Made by a program: the position numbers and the translations under genes
The notes under the pieces: model-generated
What the model was told of the DNA's origin: nothing
Seen by the model: the letters and a program-made list of their open reading frames with translations, nothing else
Databases searched by the model: none
NCBI GenBank assembly: GCA_021851785.1
Contig: JAJZBV010000001.1
Location: 186,001-250,000, forward strand
Source: Pseudomonadota bacterium
Lineage (GTDB): Bacteria; Pseudomonadota; Alphaproteobacteria; Acetobacterales; Acetobacteraceae
Direction: 5' to 3'
Length of the DNA: 64,000 nt
Part shown: piece by piece, positions 18,216 to 28,337 of the stretch
Layout: the number at the start of each line of letters is the position of its first letter
Position numbering within the stretch: the stretch's first letter is position 1

Positions 18216-19015
18216 GCCTCCGCATCGCCACCTGGAACATCAATTCGCTCCGTCTCCGCCTGCCGCGTCTCCCGGACCTCATCGCGGCGCTCGCGCCAGA
18301 CGTCCTCTGCCTCCAGGAGACCAAGGTTGCGGACGCCCTGTTTCCGGCCGAGGATCTGCGCGCGCTCGGGTTTCCCCACCTCGCCCATCGCGGCATGAAG
18401 GGCTATAACGGCGTTGCCATTCTCTCGCGCCGGCCGGTCACCGTGCTCGACGGGTTTCCCGATTGGTGCGGCAAGGGGGATTGCCGGCATCTCGCCGTCC
18501 GCATCGAGGCCGAGGGCGGGCCTCTCGATCTGCATGATTTCTACGTCCCCGCCGGCGGCGATGTCGCGGATCCGGAGGCCAACCCGAAATTCGCCCACAA
18601 GCTCGCCTTCATCGCCGAGACGCGGGCGTTTTTCGCGGCCCAGCCCCGGCTTGCGCGCACCATCCTGGTCGGCGATCTCAACATCGCGCCGCTCGAGAAC
18701 GATGTCTGGAGCCATCGCCAGTTGCGCGATGTCGTGAGCCACACGCCGCCCGAGACCGAGGGGCTCGCGGCATGGATGGCAACCGGCTTCATCGACGCGG
18801 TCCGCCAGTTCGTGCCGGCGGCGGAAAAGCATTTCACCTGGTGGTCCTATCGCAACCGCGACTGGCGGGCCTCCGATCGCGGCCGGAGGCTCGATCACGT
18901 CTGGGCGACACCCGACCTTCTGCCCGCGCTCCGCGACCAGATCACCCTCAAGGACGCCCGCGACTGGCCACAGGCGTCCGACCACGTGCCGGTCGCGGTG
19001 ACGGTCGCGCTTTAA
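18212..19015 (+). CDS. xth: Exodeoxyribonuclease III (AP endonuclease)
   Basis: 267 residues of the exonuclease III/EEP family, cleaving DNA at abasic sites in base excision repair. Motifs are '[15 protein letters not shown]', '[13 protein letters not shown]' (catalytic Glu), 'VGDLNIAP', '[11 protein letters not shown]' and a final 'SDHVPVAV' with the Asp-His pair. The GTG start overlaps the FAH stop. A dispersed terminator-like repeat follows directly. Confidence 0.96.
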   Translation: MSLRIATWNINSLRLRLPRLPDLIAALAPDVLCLQETKVADALFPAEDLRALGFPHLAHRGMKGYNGVAILSRRPVTVLDGFPDWCGKGDCRHLAVRIEAEGGPLDLHDFYVPAGGDVADPEANPKFAHKLAFIAETRAFFAAQPRLARTILVGDLNIAPLENDVWSHRQLRDVVSHTPPETEGLAAWMATGFIDAVRQFVPAAEKHFTWWSYRNRDWRASDRGRRLDHVWATPDLLPALRDQITLKDARDWPQASDHVPVAVTVAL

Positions 19016-19114
19016 AAAAGACTTTCTTCCCGTTTTCTCGGAGCGGCAGCGCCGCAGGCACTGCCCAGCGGAGGAAAAAGTTCTGTTCCCAACAAAACAG
19101 CGGCCTGTTTCCTT
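19016..19114. repeat. Dispersed repeat family 1, copy A (between converging genes)
   Basis: It shares with the copies at 24641, 38383 and 61451 the run AAAAAGACTTTCTTCCCGTT and the core GGAGCGG(G)CAG-GCCGCAGGC-CTGCCC followed by GGAAAAAGTT. A small hairpin (AAACAG-CGGC-CTGTTT, 19095-19110) and T runs are present. It lies between the ends of xth and lipB. Confidence 0.7.
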
Positions 19115-19765
19115 TTATACCCCCCCGAACACCTCCGCGAACTCCGCCGCCAGCGCCGCGTCCGCCGTCGCCAGATCGGCCTCGATGCCGAGAGCGGCGA
19201 GGCTGGTGACGCCGTGGTCGGCGATGCCGCAGGGCACGATGCCGGTGAAATGGCCGAGATCGGGGGCGACATTGAGGGCGACGCCGTGCCAGCTCACGAA
19301 GCGCGTCACCCGCACCCCGAGGGCCGCGATCTTGGCCTCGCCCCCGGCCCGGTCCGGAACCCAGATGCCGATCCGCCCGTCCCGCCGCTCGCCCCTGATG
19401 CCGAGCCGCGCCAGCGCCCGGATCAGCCATTCCTCCAACCCGTGGACGAAGGCGCGGATGTCGCGCGCGGGCACGGTTCCGTGCCGGCGGGTGAGGTCGA
19501 GCATGACATAGGCGATCCGCTGCCCCGGCCCGTGATAGGTCCATTGCCCGCCGCGCCCGGCGGCATAGGTCGGAAACCGCGCCGCATCGCGGAGATCGGC
19601 GGCCCGCGCCGAGGTGCCGGCGGTATAGAGCGGCGGGTGTTCGAGGAGCCAGACCTGCTCGGGCGCGGCCCCCGCCCGGATGGCGGCAACGCGCGCCGTC
19701 ATCGCCGCGAGCGCCGCGGGATAAGGGGTGAGGCCGGATGTGTGCGTCCACTCGATCTCCGGCAT
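19115..19765 (-). CDS. lipB: Octanoyltransferase LipB
   Basis: 216 residues. It moves octanoate from acyl-carrier protein to the lipoyl domains of 2-oxoacid dehydrogenases and GcvH. The conserved blocks are '[15 protein letters not shown]', '[18 protein letters not shown]', '[17 protein letters not shown]' with the catalytic Lys, and '[15 protein letters not shown]' with the catalytic Cys. The start at MPEIEW is favoured over an upstream in-frame ATG by 11 codons. Confidence 0.95.
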   Translation of the reverse strand: MPEIEWTHTSGLTPYPAALAAMTARVAAIRAGAAPEQVWLLEHPPLYTAGTSARAADLRDAARFPTYAAGRGGQWTYHGPGQRIAYVMLDLTRRHGTVPARDIRAFVHGLEEWLIRALARLGIRGERRDGRIGIWVPDRAGGEAKIAALGVRVTRFVSWHGVALNVAPDLGHFTGIVPCGIADHGVTSLAALGIEADLATADAALAAEFAEVFGGV

Positions 19766-19843
19766 CGTCTCCTCCCGGATTGAACCCAAGGCGATCATCG
19801 GCTATATCCCGCCCGCGAGCGGCGCCACGGCGCCGCGCGGGAT

Positions 19844-19926
19844 GCGGTCGTGGCGGAATGGTAGACGCGCAAGCTTGAGGTGCTTGTGGGGGAAACCTCG
19901 TGGAAGTTCGAGTCTTCTCGACCGCA
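19844..19926 (+). tRNA. tRNA-Leu (anticodon GAG)
   Basis: The acceptor arms GCGGTCG (19844-19850) and CGACCGC (19919-19925) pair perfectly, with A as the discriminator base. The anticodon stem CAAGC/GCTTG encloses TTGAGGT with anticodon GAG at 19877-19879. The long variable arm (class II) and TTCGAGT T-loop fit leucine. The CCA end is not encoded. It lies between lipB (opposite strand) and maeB. Confidence 0.95.
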
Positions 19927-20010
19927 TAACTCCTCTCTCGTCAGACGCCTTTCTTCCTCAAGCCGTTCCGGCCACCATCATGGCCCTGCTATCCGGAGGA
20001 GGGAACGGCG

Positions 20011-22296
20011 ATGGACGAGGATATTCGCAAGGCGGCGTTGGATTACCACCGCCTGCCACAGCCTGGGAAGCTCGCCATCGTCGCGACCAAGCGCATGGCG
20101 ACGCAGCGCGATCTGGCGCTGGCCTATTCGCCCGGGGTCGCCGCCGCGTGCGAGGCGATCGTCGCCGATGCCAATGCCGCCTATGACCTCACCGCGCGCG
20201 GCAATCTCGTCGCCGTCATCTCCAACGGCACCGCCGTGCTCGGCCTCGGCAATATCGGGGCGCTCGCCGGCAAGCCCGTCATGGAGGGCAAGGCGGTTCT
20301 GTTCAAGAAATTCGCCGGCATCGACGTGTTCGACATCGAGGTCGACGCCGCCGATCCCGAGCGTTTCTGCGAGGTCGTCGCGGCGCTGGAGCCGACCTTC
20401 GGGGCGATCAATCTCGAGGACATCAAGGCGCCGGAGTGTTTCGAGATCGAGGCGAAGCTCCGCGCGCGGATGGGCATTCCGGTTTTTCATGACGACCAGC
20501 ACGGCACCGCGATCACCGTCGCCGCCGCCATCCGCAACGGGCTGCTGTTGCAAGGAAAACACCTCGCCGAGGTCAGGCTGGTGACCTCCGGGGCGGGCGC
20601 CGCGGCGCTCGCCTGTGTCGATCTCCTGGTCGAGATGGGGCTTCGGGTGGACAACGTGACGCTCACCGACAAGGATGGCGTGGTCCATGCCGGGCGAGAA
20701 GGCATGCTCCCCAACATGGCCCGCTACGCGCATCCGACCGATGCGCGGCGGCTCGCCGACGTGCTTCCGGGCGCGGATATTTTTCTCGGCCTCTCTGCGC
20801 CGCGTGTTCTGCGCCCGGAATGGCTCGGCCTGCTTGCGCCGAAGCCGCTGATCCTGGCGCTCGCCAATCCCGAGCCGGAAATCGCCCCCGACGCGGTGCG
20901 CGCCGCCCGCCCGGATGCCGTCATCGCCACCGGGCGCAGCGATTATCCCAACCAGGTCAACAACGTGCTGTGCTTTCCGTTCATTTTTCGTGGCGCCCTC
21001 GATGTCGGGGCGAGCACGATCAACGAGGCGATGAAGCTCGCCGCGGCCGAGGCGATGGCGGAGCTGGCCCGGATCGAGGCGAGCGAGGTGGTCGCGGCGG
21101 CCTATGGCGGCGTGGCGCCGGTGTTCGGGCCCGACTACATCATCCCCAAACCCTTCGATCCGCGCCTCATCCTCCAGATCGCCCCGGCGGTGGCGCGGGC
21201 GGCGATGGCAAGCGGCGTCGCGCGCCGGCCGATCGCCGATTTCGACGCCTATCGCCGCGATCTCGAGCGCTTCGTGTTCCGCTCCGGCCAGCTCATGCGC
21301 CCGGTCTTCGAAGCGGCGCGCAAGGCACCGAAACGCATCGTCTATGCCGAGGGCGAGGATGAGCGGGTGTTGCGCGCGGCGCAGATGGCGCTCGATGAGC
21401 GGATCGCGCGGCCGGTGCTGCTCGGCCGGCGCGACATCATCGCCGCGCGGGTGCGCGAGATGGGGCTGCGCATGGATCTCGCCGGCGAGGTGCGGGTGAT
21501 CGATCCCGAGCAGGACAGCGAGACGATTTCGCCGCTGATCGCGCCCTATCAATGCCTGGTCGGGCGGCGCGGCGTGCCGCCGGCGGCGGCGGCGCGCCGG
21601 ATGCGCAACCGCACCAGCGTCGTCGCCGCCATGCTGCTCGCGACCGGCGCCGTCGAGGCCGCGATCGTCGGTGGCTCGGGCGATTGGTGGCAGCACATGA
21701 AATATGTCCTCCCGATCATCCCCGCCCGCGCCGAGGTTTCCCGGGTCTACGCGCTCTCCTGCATCATCCTGCCGACCGGCGTCTTGTTCCTGTGCGATAC
21801 CCACCTCAATATCGACCCGAGCGCCGAGCAGATCGCCGAGATGACCGCGCTCGCCGCGCGCGCGGTCGCCGGCTTCGGTCTCGCCCCGAAGGCGGCGCTG
21901 TTGTCGCATTCCGGTTTCGGCGCCTCGAACACGCCGTCGGCGCGCAAGATGCGGGCGGCGCTCGCGCTGATCCGGGCCCAGGATCCGGCCCTCGAGATCG
22001 ATGGCGAAATGCATGCGGATGCCGCCCTCAGCGCCGCCATCCGTGAGCGCGCGGTGCCCGACAGCCGGCTTTCCGGCACCGCCAATCTCCTGGTGATGCC
22101 CAATCTCGATGCCGCCAATATCGCCTTCAACCTGCTCAAGGCGGCGGCCGACGGGCTCGTCGTCGGCCCGCTCTTGCTGGGCATGAGCAAGCCCGTGCAT
22201 GTTCTGGTGCCGAGCGTCACCGCGCGCGGCATCGTCAATATCAGCGCCATCGTCGCCGCCGAGGTCGAGGATGCGGCCATCATTCCGCCGAAATGA
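20011..22296 (+). CDS. maeB: NADP-dependent malic enzyme with C-terminal phosphotransacetylase domain
   Basis: 761 residues: a malic enzyme domain (about 1-430) fused to a phosphate acetyltransferase-like domain (about 430-761), the common alphaproteobacterial form. The N-part shows '[14 protein letters not shown]', '[10 protein letters not shown]' with the metal-binding acidic pair, and '[11 protein letters not shown]' for nucleotide binding. The C-part shows '[19 protein letters not shown]' and '[17 protein letters not shown]'. It decarboxylates malate to pyruvate with NADP; the extra domain is thought to be regulatory, sensing acetyl-CoA. Confidence 0.96.
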   Translation: MDEDIRKAALDYHRLPQPGKLAIVATKRMATQRDLALAYSPGVAAACEAIVADANAAYDLTARGNLVAVISNGTAVLGLGNIGALAGKPVMEGKAVLFKKFAGIDVFDIEVDAADPERFCEVVAALEPTFGAINLEDIKAPECFEIEAKLRARMGIPVFHDDQHGTAITVAAAIRNGLLLQGKHLAEVRLVTSGAGAAALACVDLLVEMGLRVDNVTLTDKDGVVHAGREGMLPNMARYAHPTDARRLADVLPGADIFLGLSAPRVLRPEWLGLLAPKPLILALANPEPEIAPDAVRAARPDAVIATGRSDYPNQVNNVLCFPFIFRGALDVGASTINEAMKLAAAEAMAELARIEASEVVAAAYGGVAPVFGPDYIIPKPFDPRLILQIAPAVARAAMASGVARRPIADFDAYRRDLERFVFRSGQLMRPVFEAARKAPKRIVYAEGEDERVLRAAQMALDERIARPVLLGRRDIIAARVREMGLRMDLAGEVRVIDPEQDSETISPLIAPYQCLVGRRGVPPAAAARRMRNRTSVVAAMLLATGAVEAAIVGGSGDWWQHMKYVLPIIPARAEVSRVYALSCIILPTGVLFLCDTHLNIDPSAEQIAEMTALAARAVAGFGLAPKAALLSHSGFGASNTPSARKMRAALALIRAQDPALEIDGEMHADAALSAAIRERAVPDSRLSGTANLLVMPNLDAANIAFNLLKAAADGLVVGPLLLGMSKPVHVLVPSVTARGIVNISAIVAAEVEDAAIIPPK

Positions 22297-22338
22297 TCGG
22301 GGACAAATCCCCGATCGGCGAGGGAAGGAAACAGTGAT

Positions 22339-23211
22339 TTGAAACCATTGCGCAAAGCCGTCCTGCCGGTCGCCGGCCTTGGCACCCGCTTCCTGCCGGC
22401 GACCAAGGCGACCGCCAAGGAAATGCTGCCGGTGGTGGACAAGCCCTTGATCCAATACGCGATCGAGGAGGCGCGCGCCGCCGGGATCGAGCAATTCTGC
22501 CTGATCACCGGCCGCGGCAAGACCGCGATCGTCGAGCATTTCGATATCGCCTTCGAACTCGAGGCGGTGTTGCGCGAGCGCGGCAAGACCGAGGCGCTGG
22601 CGCTTCTGGAGGGCACGCAACTCGAACCCGGCGCCATCGTCACCGTCCGCCAGCAGGAGCCGCTCGGCCTCGGCCACGCGATCTGGTGCGCGCGCGCCTT
22701 CATCGGCGAGGATCCGTTCGCCATCCTCCTCCCCGATGACCTCATCCTCGGCGAGACCCCCTGCGTCGCCCAGCTCGCCGCCGTCTATCGCGAGACCGGC
22801 GGCAATGTCGTCGCGGTGCAGGACGTGCCGCGGGCGCAAACCAGCCGCTATGGCATCCTCGCCATCGGCGCCGATGACGGGCGCCTCGCCGAGGTCAAGG
22901 GGTTGGTCGAGAAACCGGCGCCCGAGAACGCGCCCTCGACGCTCTCGATCATCGGCCGCTACGTGCTGCGCGCCGAGGTCATCGGCCATCTCTCGCGCTT
23001 CGAGCGCGGCGCCGGCGGCGAGGTGCAGCTCACCGACGCGATGGCCAAGATGATCGGCGATCTGCCCTTCCACGGCCTCCGCTTCGAGGGCCGGCGCTTC
23101 GATTGCGGCGACAAGGTCGGGTTTCTCGAAGCCCAGATCGCCTTTGCCTTGAAACGCCCCGATCTCGCGCCGATGGTGCGCGACTTCCTCCGCTATTATC
23201 GCGACGCCTGA
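22339..23211 (+). CDS. galU: UTP-glucose-1-phosphate uridylyltransferase
   Basis: 290 residues. It makes UDP-glucose from UTP and glucose 1-phosphate for polysaccharide and lipopolysaccharide synthesis. It opens with '[31 protein letters not shown]', the nucleotidyltransferase signature, and has 'LLPDDLIL' and 'RYGILAIG'. The start is a TTG, because the GTG six bases upstream is followed at once by a stop. The AGGGAAGG ribosome site supports it. Next is a phosphohexomutase that can supply glucose 1-phosphate. Confidence 0.95.
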   Translation: MKPLRKAVLPVAGLGTRFLPATKATAKEMLPVVDKPLIQYAIEEARAAGIEQFCLITGRGKTAIVEHFDIAFELEAVLRERGKTEALALLEGTQLEPGAIVTVRQQEPLGLGHAIWCARAFIGEDPFAILLPDDLILGETPCVAQLAAVYRETGGNVVAVQDVPRAQTSRYGILAIGADDGRLAEVKGLVEKPAPENAPSTLSIIGRYVLRAEVIGHLSRFERGAGGEVQLTDAMAKMIGDLPFHGLRFEGRRFDCGDKVGFLEAQIAFALKRPDLAPMVRDFLRYYRDA

Positions 23212-23230
23212 CCGGAACGAGGACGCCCCG

Positions 23231-24640
23231 ATGAGTTTCTCCCACCGCTTCGACCCGAGCATCCTCCGCGAATACGACATTCGCGGCATCGTCGGCAAAA
23301 CCCTGACCGAGGCCGATGCGTATGCGATCGGACGGGTGTTCGGCGGTATCGTCGCGCGCGCCGGCGGCACCCGCGTCGCCGTCGGCTATGACGGGCGGCT
23401 GTCCTCGCCGGCGCTGGAAGCCGCTCTCGTCAAGGGCCTGATGGCGAGCGGGATGGCGGTTTTGCGCATCGGGCTCGGCCCGACGCCGATGCTCTATTTC
23501 GCCGCGACCACGCTTGCGACCGATGGCGCGGTGATGGTCACCGGCAGCCACAACCCGCCGGATTACAACGGCTTCAAGATGATGCTCGGCAAAAAACCGT
23601 TTTTCGGGCGCGCGATCACCGCTCTCGGCGAGATGGCCGCGCGCGGCGACGCCGTGCCCGAAGCCGCCGGACGCGAAACCGCCGAGGATATTCGCGCGGC
23701 CTACATCGCCCGACTGCTCGCCGATTACGATGGTGGGGCGCGTGCGCTGACCGTGGTCTGGGATCCGGGCAACGGCGCCGCCGGCGCGGTGCTCGATCAA
23801 CTCGTCGCCGGCCTGCCGGGGACGCATACGGTGATCAATGGCGAAGTGGACGGAAATTTCCCCGCCCACCACCCGGACCCGACGGTGCCCGCCAATCTCC
23901 GCCAGCTCATCGCCGCGGTGCATGGCCAAAAAGCCGATCTCGGCATCGCCTTCGACGGCGATGCCGATCGCGTCGGGATCGTCGATGACCAGGGCGAAAT
24001 CCTGTTCGGCGACCAGATCATGGTGCTGCTCGCCCGCGACGTGCTGCGCGCCCGGCCGGGTGCGACCATCATCGCCGATGTCAAGGCGAGCCAGGTGCTG
24101 TTCGACGAGATCGCCAAGGCCGGCGGCGCGCCCTTGATGTGGAAAACCGGGCACAGCCTGATCAAGGCCAAGATGGCCGAGACCGGGGCGCCGCTCGCCG
24201 GCGAGATGTCCGGGCATATCTTCTTCGCCGATCGCTGGTACGGGTTTGACGACGCGCTTTATGCCGCTTTGCGTCTGCTCGGCATCGTCGCGCGCATGAC
24301 CGGCCGGCTCTCCGAGGCCCGCGCCGCCCTCCCCGCGCTCGCTTCAACCCCGGAACTGCGCTTCGATTGCGAGGAGACGCGCAAATTCGCGATCGTCGCC
24401 GAGGTCGCCGCGCGTCTCCGCGAAGCCGGCGCCAAGGTGAACGACACCGATGGTGTGCGGGTGCAAACCGAGGATGGCTGGTGGCTGCTCCGCGCCTCCA
24501 ACACCCAGGCGGTGCTGGTCGCGCGCGCCGAGGCGAAGGATCAGGCCGGGCTCGAGCGCCTCAAGGCGGCGATCGCCGGCCAGCTCGCGCAATCCGGCCT
24601 CGCCGCGCCGGATTTTTCGGGAAGCCACGCCGGGCATTGA
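23231..24640 (+). CDS. Phosphomannomutase/phosphoglucomutase
   Basis: 469 residues of the alpha-D-phosphohexomutase family. The phosphoserine loop is '[15 protein letters not shown]', the metal-binding loop '[14 protein letters not shown]', the sugar loop 'GEMSGHIFF' and the phosphate loop '[14 protein letters not shown]'. It interconverts 6- and 1-phosphates of mannose and glucose (AlgC/ManB-like). Adjacency to galU supports a role in making UDP-glucose and GDP-mannose precursors. Confidence 0.93.
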   Translation: MSFSHRFDPSILREYDIRGIVGKTLTEADAYAIGRVFGGIVARAGGTRVAVGYDGRLSSPALEAALVKGLMASGMAVLRIGLGPTPMLYFAATTLATDGAVMVTGSHNPPDYNGFKMMLGKKPFFGRAITALGEMAARGDAVPEAAGRETAEDIRAAYIARLLADYDGGARALTVVWDPGNGAAGAVLDQLVAGLPGTHTVINGEVDGNFPAHHPDPTVPANLRQLIAAVHGQKADLGIAFDGDADRVGIVDDQGEILFGDQIMVLLARDVLRARPGATIIADVKASQVLFDEIAKAGGAPLMWKTGHSLIKAKMAETGAPLAGEMSGHIFFADRWYGFDDALYAALRLLGIVARMTGRLSEARAALPALASTPELRFDCEETRKFAIVAEVAARLREAGAKVNDTDGVRVQTEDGWWLLRASNTQAVLVARAEAKDQAGLERLKAAIAGQLAQSGLAAPDFSGSHAGH

Positions 24641-24767
24641 GAAGAAACTGGTTCTTTTTTGTAAAACAGAACCAAAAACTTTTACCCCCAGGGCAGTGCC
24701 GCAGGCCCTGCCCAACGGGAAGAAAGTCTTTTTGCTTCTTTTTCTTCAGAAAAAGAAGATTCTTCCC
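24641..24767. repeat. Dispersed repeat family 1, copy B (most complete)
   Basis: This copy has three inverted repeats: GGTTCT...AGAACC near 24652-24674, a central GGGCAGTGCCGCAGGCCCTGCCC, and CTTCTTTTTCT-TC-AGAAAAAGAAG (24735-24758). It sits between two converging genes and would terminate transcription from both sides. Confidence 0.8.
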
Positions 24768-25502
24768 TTACCCCGCCCCGCCGCCGCCCGGCGCCGGTTT
24801 CCGATGGAATGTCACCACCAGAACGTCGCGATGGGAGGCCATGCCGGCATCCACGGGGGCCACCGGGGTGACGCCGTGATAGACGCGGGGGTCATCGACC
24901 AGGGCGGCATCGAGCGGGGCGGCGAGGGTGAAGCTCCCGAGCGGCTTGCCCTCGAGGTCATGGATGCTGGTCTCGCCGCGCTCGATGTTCTCGCGCCCGA
25001 TCATCAGGACGAGAACGTAATCGACCCCGTCGCGATGCAGCCCTTCCGGGGTCGGCTTGCCGGGCGCGCCGGCGCGGGCCTCGATGCGGAACTGATGCGC
25101 CTCGATATGCCAGGCGACATCGGCGCACAAAGCCTCGAAGAGGGCGCGGCAGAAGCGGAGGATGGTCGTGAAGCTCGCGCTCGCGGCGATCTCGTCCTGG
25201 ACCGGCGCGAACCAGCGCGCGATGCCGCCATTGAGGGGATTATAGTCGCGTGACTGGTAATGCGGCTGATGCGCCGCGCGCCGGATCGCCGGGTCGCCGG
25301 GATCGGCGGTGAACACCGCGAAGCGGCGTTTGCGGTAGCGGCCGCCATCGGCCATGTAGGTGTCGCGGCCGAGATCGTTCCAGCTTGCGGCGAACCCCGC
25401 CCAATCATCGAGGGTGCCGTGGCGCGCGAGTTCGGCCCGCATCGCTAGCGCCGGGACGAAGGCGAAGCCGCGCGCGGCGATCGCGCGCGGCAACTCACTC
25501 AT
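24768..25502 (-). CDS. 2-oxoglutarate/Fe(II)-dependent dioxygenase family protein
   Basis: 244 residues of the 2OG-Fe dioxygenase group that includes amino-acid hydroxylases (PF10014-like). The metal motif H-x-D is in 'PEGLHRDGVDYVLVLMI', the distal His in 'DPRVYHGVTPV', and a possible 2OG-binding Arg is near the C-terminus ('SHRDVLVVTFHRK'). 'YNPLNGG' is a conserved loop. The hydroxylated substrate is unknown, possibly a free amino acid. It overlaps the mscS-like gene by four bases (ATGA) and is probably co-transcribed with it. Confidence 0.82.
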   Translation of the reverse strand: MSELPRAIAARGFAFVPALAMRAELARHGTLDDWAGFAASWNDLGRDTYMADGGRYRKRRFAVFTADPGDPAIRRAAHQPHYQSRDYNPLNGGIARWFAPVQDEIAASASFTTILRFCRALFEALCADVAWHIEAHQFRIEARAGAPGKPTPEGLHRDGVDYVLVLMIGRENIERGETSIHDLEGKPLGSFTLAAPLDAALVDDPRVYHGVTPVAPVDAGMASHRDVLVVTFHRKPAPGGGGAG

Positions 25503-27913
25503 TGCGCCGCTTCCCGCCGCGATGGCGCGGCTTGCGCCGGCGCCTCCTGGCCGGGCGGGGTCAGCAGCACCACCGTCTGGGTCGGATTGGCGATCTCGAT
25601 GCCGAGTTCCTCGAAGCGTTTTTTCATGCGCCGGTGGAATTCGCGCTGCACCCCCCAGCGGGCGCTGTCGGTGCAGACGATCTGGCCGGCGATGGTCACG
25701 ACGGCGCCCTCGATCTTGTCCACGCCCCAGAGTTGCAGATCGCTCAGCATGCCGCGCTGATAGGCGGGATCCTTGCGCATCCCGGCCGCGACCTCGCGCA
25801 GCGCCTCGCCGACGCGATCGGTGTCCTCCTTATAGGCGACGCTGACGCTGACGGCGGCGTTGCCGAGGCCGCGATTGCTGTTATTGACCGTGGTCACGGC
25901 GCTGAAGGGAATGATATGCACCGAGCCGTCGCCGGCGCGCAGACGAATGGTGCGCACCGAAAGCGCCTCGACCGAGCCCGAAACCCCGGCCAGCGTCACC
26001 CAGTCGCCGACCTGCATCGCGTTTTCGAGCAGCAGGAAGACGCCGGTGATCAGATCCTGCACCAGTTTTTGTGACCCAAACCCGATGGCGACGCCGACGA
26101 TGCCGGCGCCGGCGAGCAAGGGCGCGATGTTGACGCCGACCTCCGACAGCGCGACCGGCCCGGCGATCAGGAACAGGACCACCGCGAGGGCGGCGCGGAT
26201 CATCGGCAAAAGCGTCCGCATCCGGCTCGCCCGCGCCGCGTGGCCCTGGCTCGTGAGGCGCGCGACCTGGCGGAGAATCAGCTCATTGACCCCCTCCCAC
26301 ACCACGAGCACGAGAAACAGCACCAAGGCGATGGTGACCAGCGCCGAGATCACCCGTTCGCCGAGCGCGCCATCGCTGAACCAGTCGAAGGCGCCGAAGC
26401 CCCAGGCCTGCAAAAGCAACACCAGGATCGTCGCGGTGATGATCCCGGAGACGATGGCGCGCAGCAGCCGGTAATAGCTCCGCGCCCGCGCCGAGATGCT
26501 GACCAGCCCCGGCACCACCTCGAGCCCGGCGATCGGCTCGGCGCCGACATGAAACATGCGGTCGAGGGCGCCGAGCAGCACCTGCCGCGCCGCCCGCCCG
26601 GCGATGAGAACGACCACGCTCAGCGCGCCGATCTTGAGCAGCATCCGGTAGCCGTCCGGCACGCCGAGCGCCCAGACCAGCCACAGGCCGAGGATGGCGA
26701 TGATCGCGACATGATGCCAAAGCCGCGCCGCCCGCTGCCGCGCCAGCGCGATCGCGCCGCCATCCTCCTTGCTCGGCGCGATCCAGCCGGCGACCAGCCG
26801 GCGGTTCTTGAACACCACCACCACCAGCATGACGTGGACGATGAGGGCGATGATCTTGAGCAGCGCGTCATGGGCGTCCGCGTCGAGGCCGAAGACGAGG
26901 CCGACCTCGGCCAGCGCGTAGCCGAAGATGCTGACCGCGACCAGCCGCCGTACCCAGCGGGTGATCGCCAGCGCCGCCGCGTCGTCGAGCCCGAACACCC
27001 GCATCCCGGGGTTATCCGGCGAGATCAGCGAACGCACCGCCGCCATCACCACCTGCACCGTGACGAAGGCATCGACCACCGCCAGGATCACCACCTGCGT
27101 CGAGGCGCGACCGGCGAGCGGCGTGCTGAGCAGGCCATAGACGAAGCCGAGCAGGATCAGGGATGGCACCAGTTCGAGCAGGAACCGGAACAGGACGAAG
27201 GGCAGCCGCGAGAGCGCGATCGCGATCACCGGCGCGCCGGCCGCCGGCGGCGCCGGCGCGAGCGGCTCATCGGAGGTTGCCGGTTCGGTCTCGGACGGCG
27301 CTGCCGCGGGGCCGCCGTCGGGGGTGGGGGTCATCGCCTCGGCGCCGCCGCCGACCATCGCCTCCAGGCTGCGCCGCGGCCGGCGCAAGGCGCGTTCGGC
27401 GAGGATATCGGCGACCAGCCCGATCGCGAGGATCAGGACGAGACGCCAGAGGGCGGCGAAGAAGCGTGCCTGGGCATAGGGATCGGTCGCGGTGTCGCGC
27501 AGCCAGTCGCCGATCGCCTGAAAATCGGTCACCGCCTGGACGCTTTGGACGACCCGCTTCGAGCCCGTCTGCAACCGGTGCGAGGCATCGACCAGGATCT
27601 GCGCGCCGAGGCTGTTCGGCGCCAGCGGCAGACGGAGCGGGGTCGTCGCCGCCGCGACCGGCGCCGGTGGCGGCAGATGCGCCTCACCCGAGGCGGCCGC
27701 GAGGGCGCGGAGGGCGGCGATCAGCTTCGCCCGCTTCTCGGGATCCTGAAGATCGGCGATCAATTCCCGCGCGGTCTGCCGATCGAGCCCCGGCGTGGCG
27801 AGCCCTGGCGCGGCGAGCCCCGGCGCGGCGGCCGGCGCCGGCGGCGGTTGCGCGCCGGCACGCCAGGGGCCGGCGCAAAGCAGAAACAAAGCGAGAAACA
27901 GCGCGCGTCGCAT
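25499..27913 (-). CDS. Large MscS-family mechanosensitive channel
   Basis: 804 residues. There is an N-terminal signal, a periplasmic region with Ala/Pro-rich linkers, and multiple predicted membrane helices. The conserved MscS pore block is 'APLLAGAGIVGVAIGFGSQKLVQDLITGVFLLLENAMQVGDWVTLAGVSGSVEALSVRTI'. The cytoplasmic vestibule follows ('HIIPFSAVTTVNNSNR'). The size and extra helices resemble YbiO/MscM-type channels that release solutes on hypo-osmotic shock. ATG 27913 has a GGAAAG site; a GTG at 27934 is an alternative start. Confidence 0.92.
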   Translation of the reverse strand: MRRALFLALFLLCAGPWRAGAQPPPAPAAAPGLAAPGLATPGLDRQTARELIADLQDPEKRAKLIAALRALAAASGEAHLPPPAPVAAATTPLRLPLAPNSLGAQILVDASHRLQTGSKRVVQSVQAVTDFQAIGDWLRDTATDPYAQARFFAALWRLVLILAIGLVADILAERALRRPRRSLEAMVGGGAEAMTPTPDGGPAAAPSETEPATSDEPLAPAPPAAGAPVIAIALSRLPFVLFRFLLELVPSLILLGFVYGLLSTPLAGRASTQVVILAVVDAFVTVQVVMAAVRSLISPDNPGMRVFGLDDAAALAITRWVRRLVAVSIFGYALAEVGLVFGLDADAHDALLKIIALIVHVMLVVVVFKNRRLVAGWIAPSKEDGGAIALARQRAARLWHHVAIIAILGLWLVWALGVPDGYRMLLKIGALSVVVLIAGRAARQVLLGALDRMFHVGAEPIAGLEVVPGLVSISARARSYYRLLRAIVSGIITATILVLLLQAWGFGAFDWFSDGALGERVISALVTIALVLFLVLVVWEGVNELILRQVARLTSQGHAARASRMRTLLPMIRAALAVVLFLIAGPVALSEVGVNIAPLLAGAGIVGVAIGFGSQKLVQDLITGVFLLLENAMQVGDWVTLAGVSGSVEALSVRTIRLRAGDGSVHIIPFSAVTTVNNSNRGLGNAAVSVSVAYKEDTDRVGEALREVAAGMRKDPAYQRGMLSDLQLWGVDKIEGAVVTIAGQIVCTDSARWGVQREFHRRMKKRFEELGIEIANPTQTVVLLTPPGQEAPAQAAPSRREAAQ

Positions 27914-28018
27914 GATCTTTCCGACCATAGCCACGGAGCAGTGTCAACGCCCGGCGCAAGGCGACCTTTTTCTGCCGCGGGGGGTGCGCGCGGCCCCCCG
28001 GCGCGCTATGTCGCGAGG

Positions 28019-28210
28019 ATGCGAAGCTTGCTGTCGTTCTTTCTGATCCTCGTCATGGCCGGCGTGCTCAGCGTCCTCGTGCTCGGGATCGTGGGGGTCG
28101 CGCGCGGCGGCGATCCGCGCCGCTCCAACCGCCTGATGCGCTGGCGGGTGATCTTGCAGGCGGCGGCGCTTCTGCTGCTCGCCCTGCTGCTCAGCCTCGG
28201 GCGCTCGTGA
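28019..28210 (+). CDS. Small twin-transmembrane (HIG1-like) protein
   Basis: 63 residues forming two hydrophobic helices joined by the basic turn '[17 protein letters not shown]'. This layout and the RxxNxxMRxRVxxQ-type loop match the HIG1/twin-transmembrane family. In alphaproteobacteria and mitochondria such proteins associate with cytochrome oxidase assembly; the role here is inferred. It diverges from the MscS gene and precedes etfB. Confidence 0.8.
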   Translation: MRSLLSFFLILVMAGVLSVLVLGIVGVARGGDPRRSNRLMRWRVILQAAALLLLALLLSLGRS

Positions 28211-28245
28211 GGCGAAACGCTTCGCGAACCGCCGCCGGCGCGGGT

Positions 28246-28275
28246 TTGACAGGCACCAAAGCCGCTGCCTAATTT
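28246..28275 (+). promoter_or_regulatory. Probable etfB promoter
   Basis: TTGACA at 28246-28251 is followed 16 to 18 bases later by CCTAAT/TAATTT (28268-28275). The repeat array that follows would lie in the transcribed leader. Confidence 0.5.
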
Positions 28276-28280
28276 CGTCC

Positions 28281-28322
28281 GGGCATTTCAGGGCCCGGGT
28301 ATTTCAGGGCCCGGGCATTTCA
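28281..28322 (+). repeat. 16-bp tandem repeats in the etfB leader
   Basis: GGGCATTTCAGGGCCC (28281-28296), GGGTATTTCAGGGCCC (28297-28312) and the partial GGGCATTTCA (28313-28322). Each junction makes GGGCCCGGG, able to fold. The AAGGAA ribosome site begins right after the last copy. Confidence 0.85.
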
Positions 28323-28337
28323 AGGAACGCAACGCCG

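Noticed and set aside
19844..20010. tRNA-Leu as a site of island integration
   Set aside because: The gene after it is core metabolism (maeB), and no repeat of the tRNA 3' end was found in the window.
19978..23370. An 1130-codon open frame on the minus strand over maeB and galU
   Set aside because: It spans two well-identified genes in the opposite direction, has no domain-like sequence, and results from codon bias.
26240..28210. A 656-codon plus-strand frame over the mechanosensitive channel
   Set aside because: Antisense to a clear MscS gene. Only its last 63 codons are real, as the separate twin-membrane protein starting at 28019.
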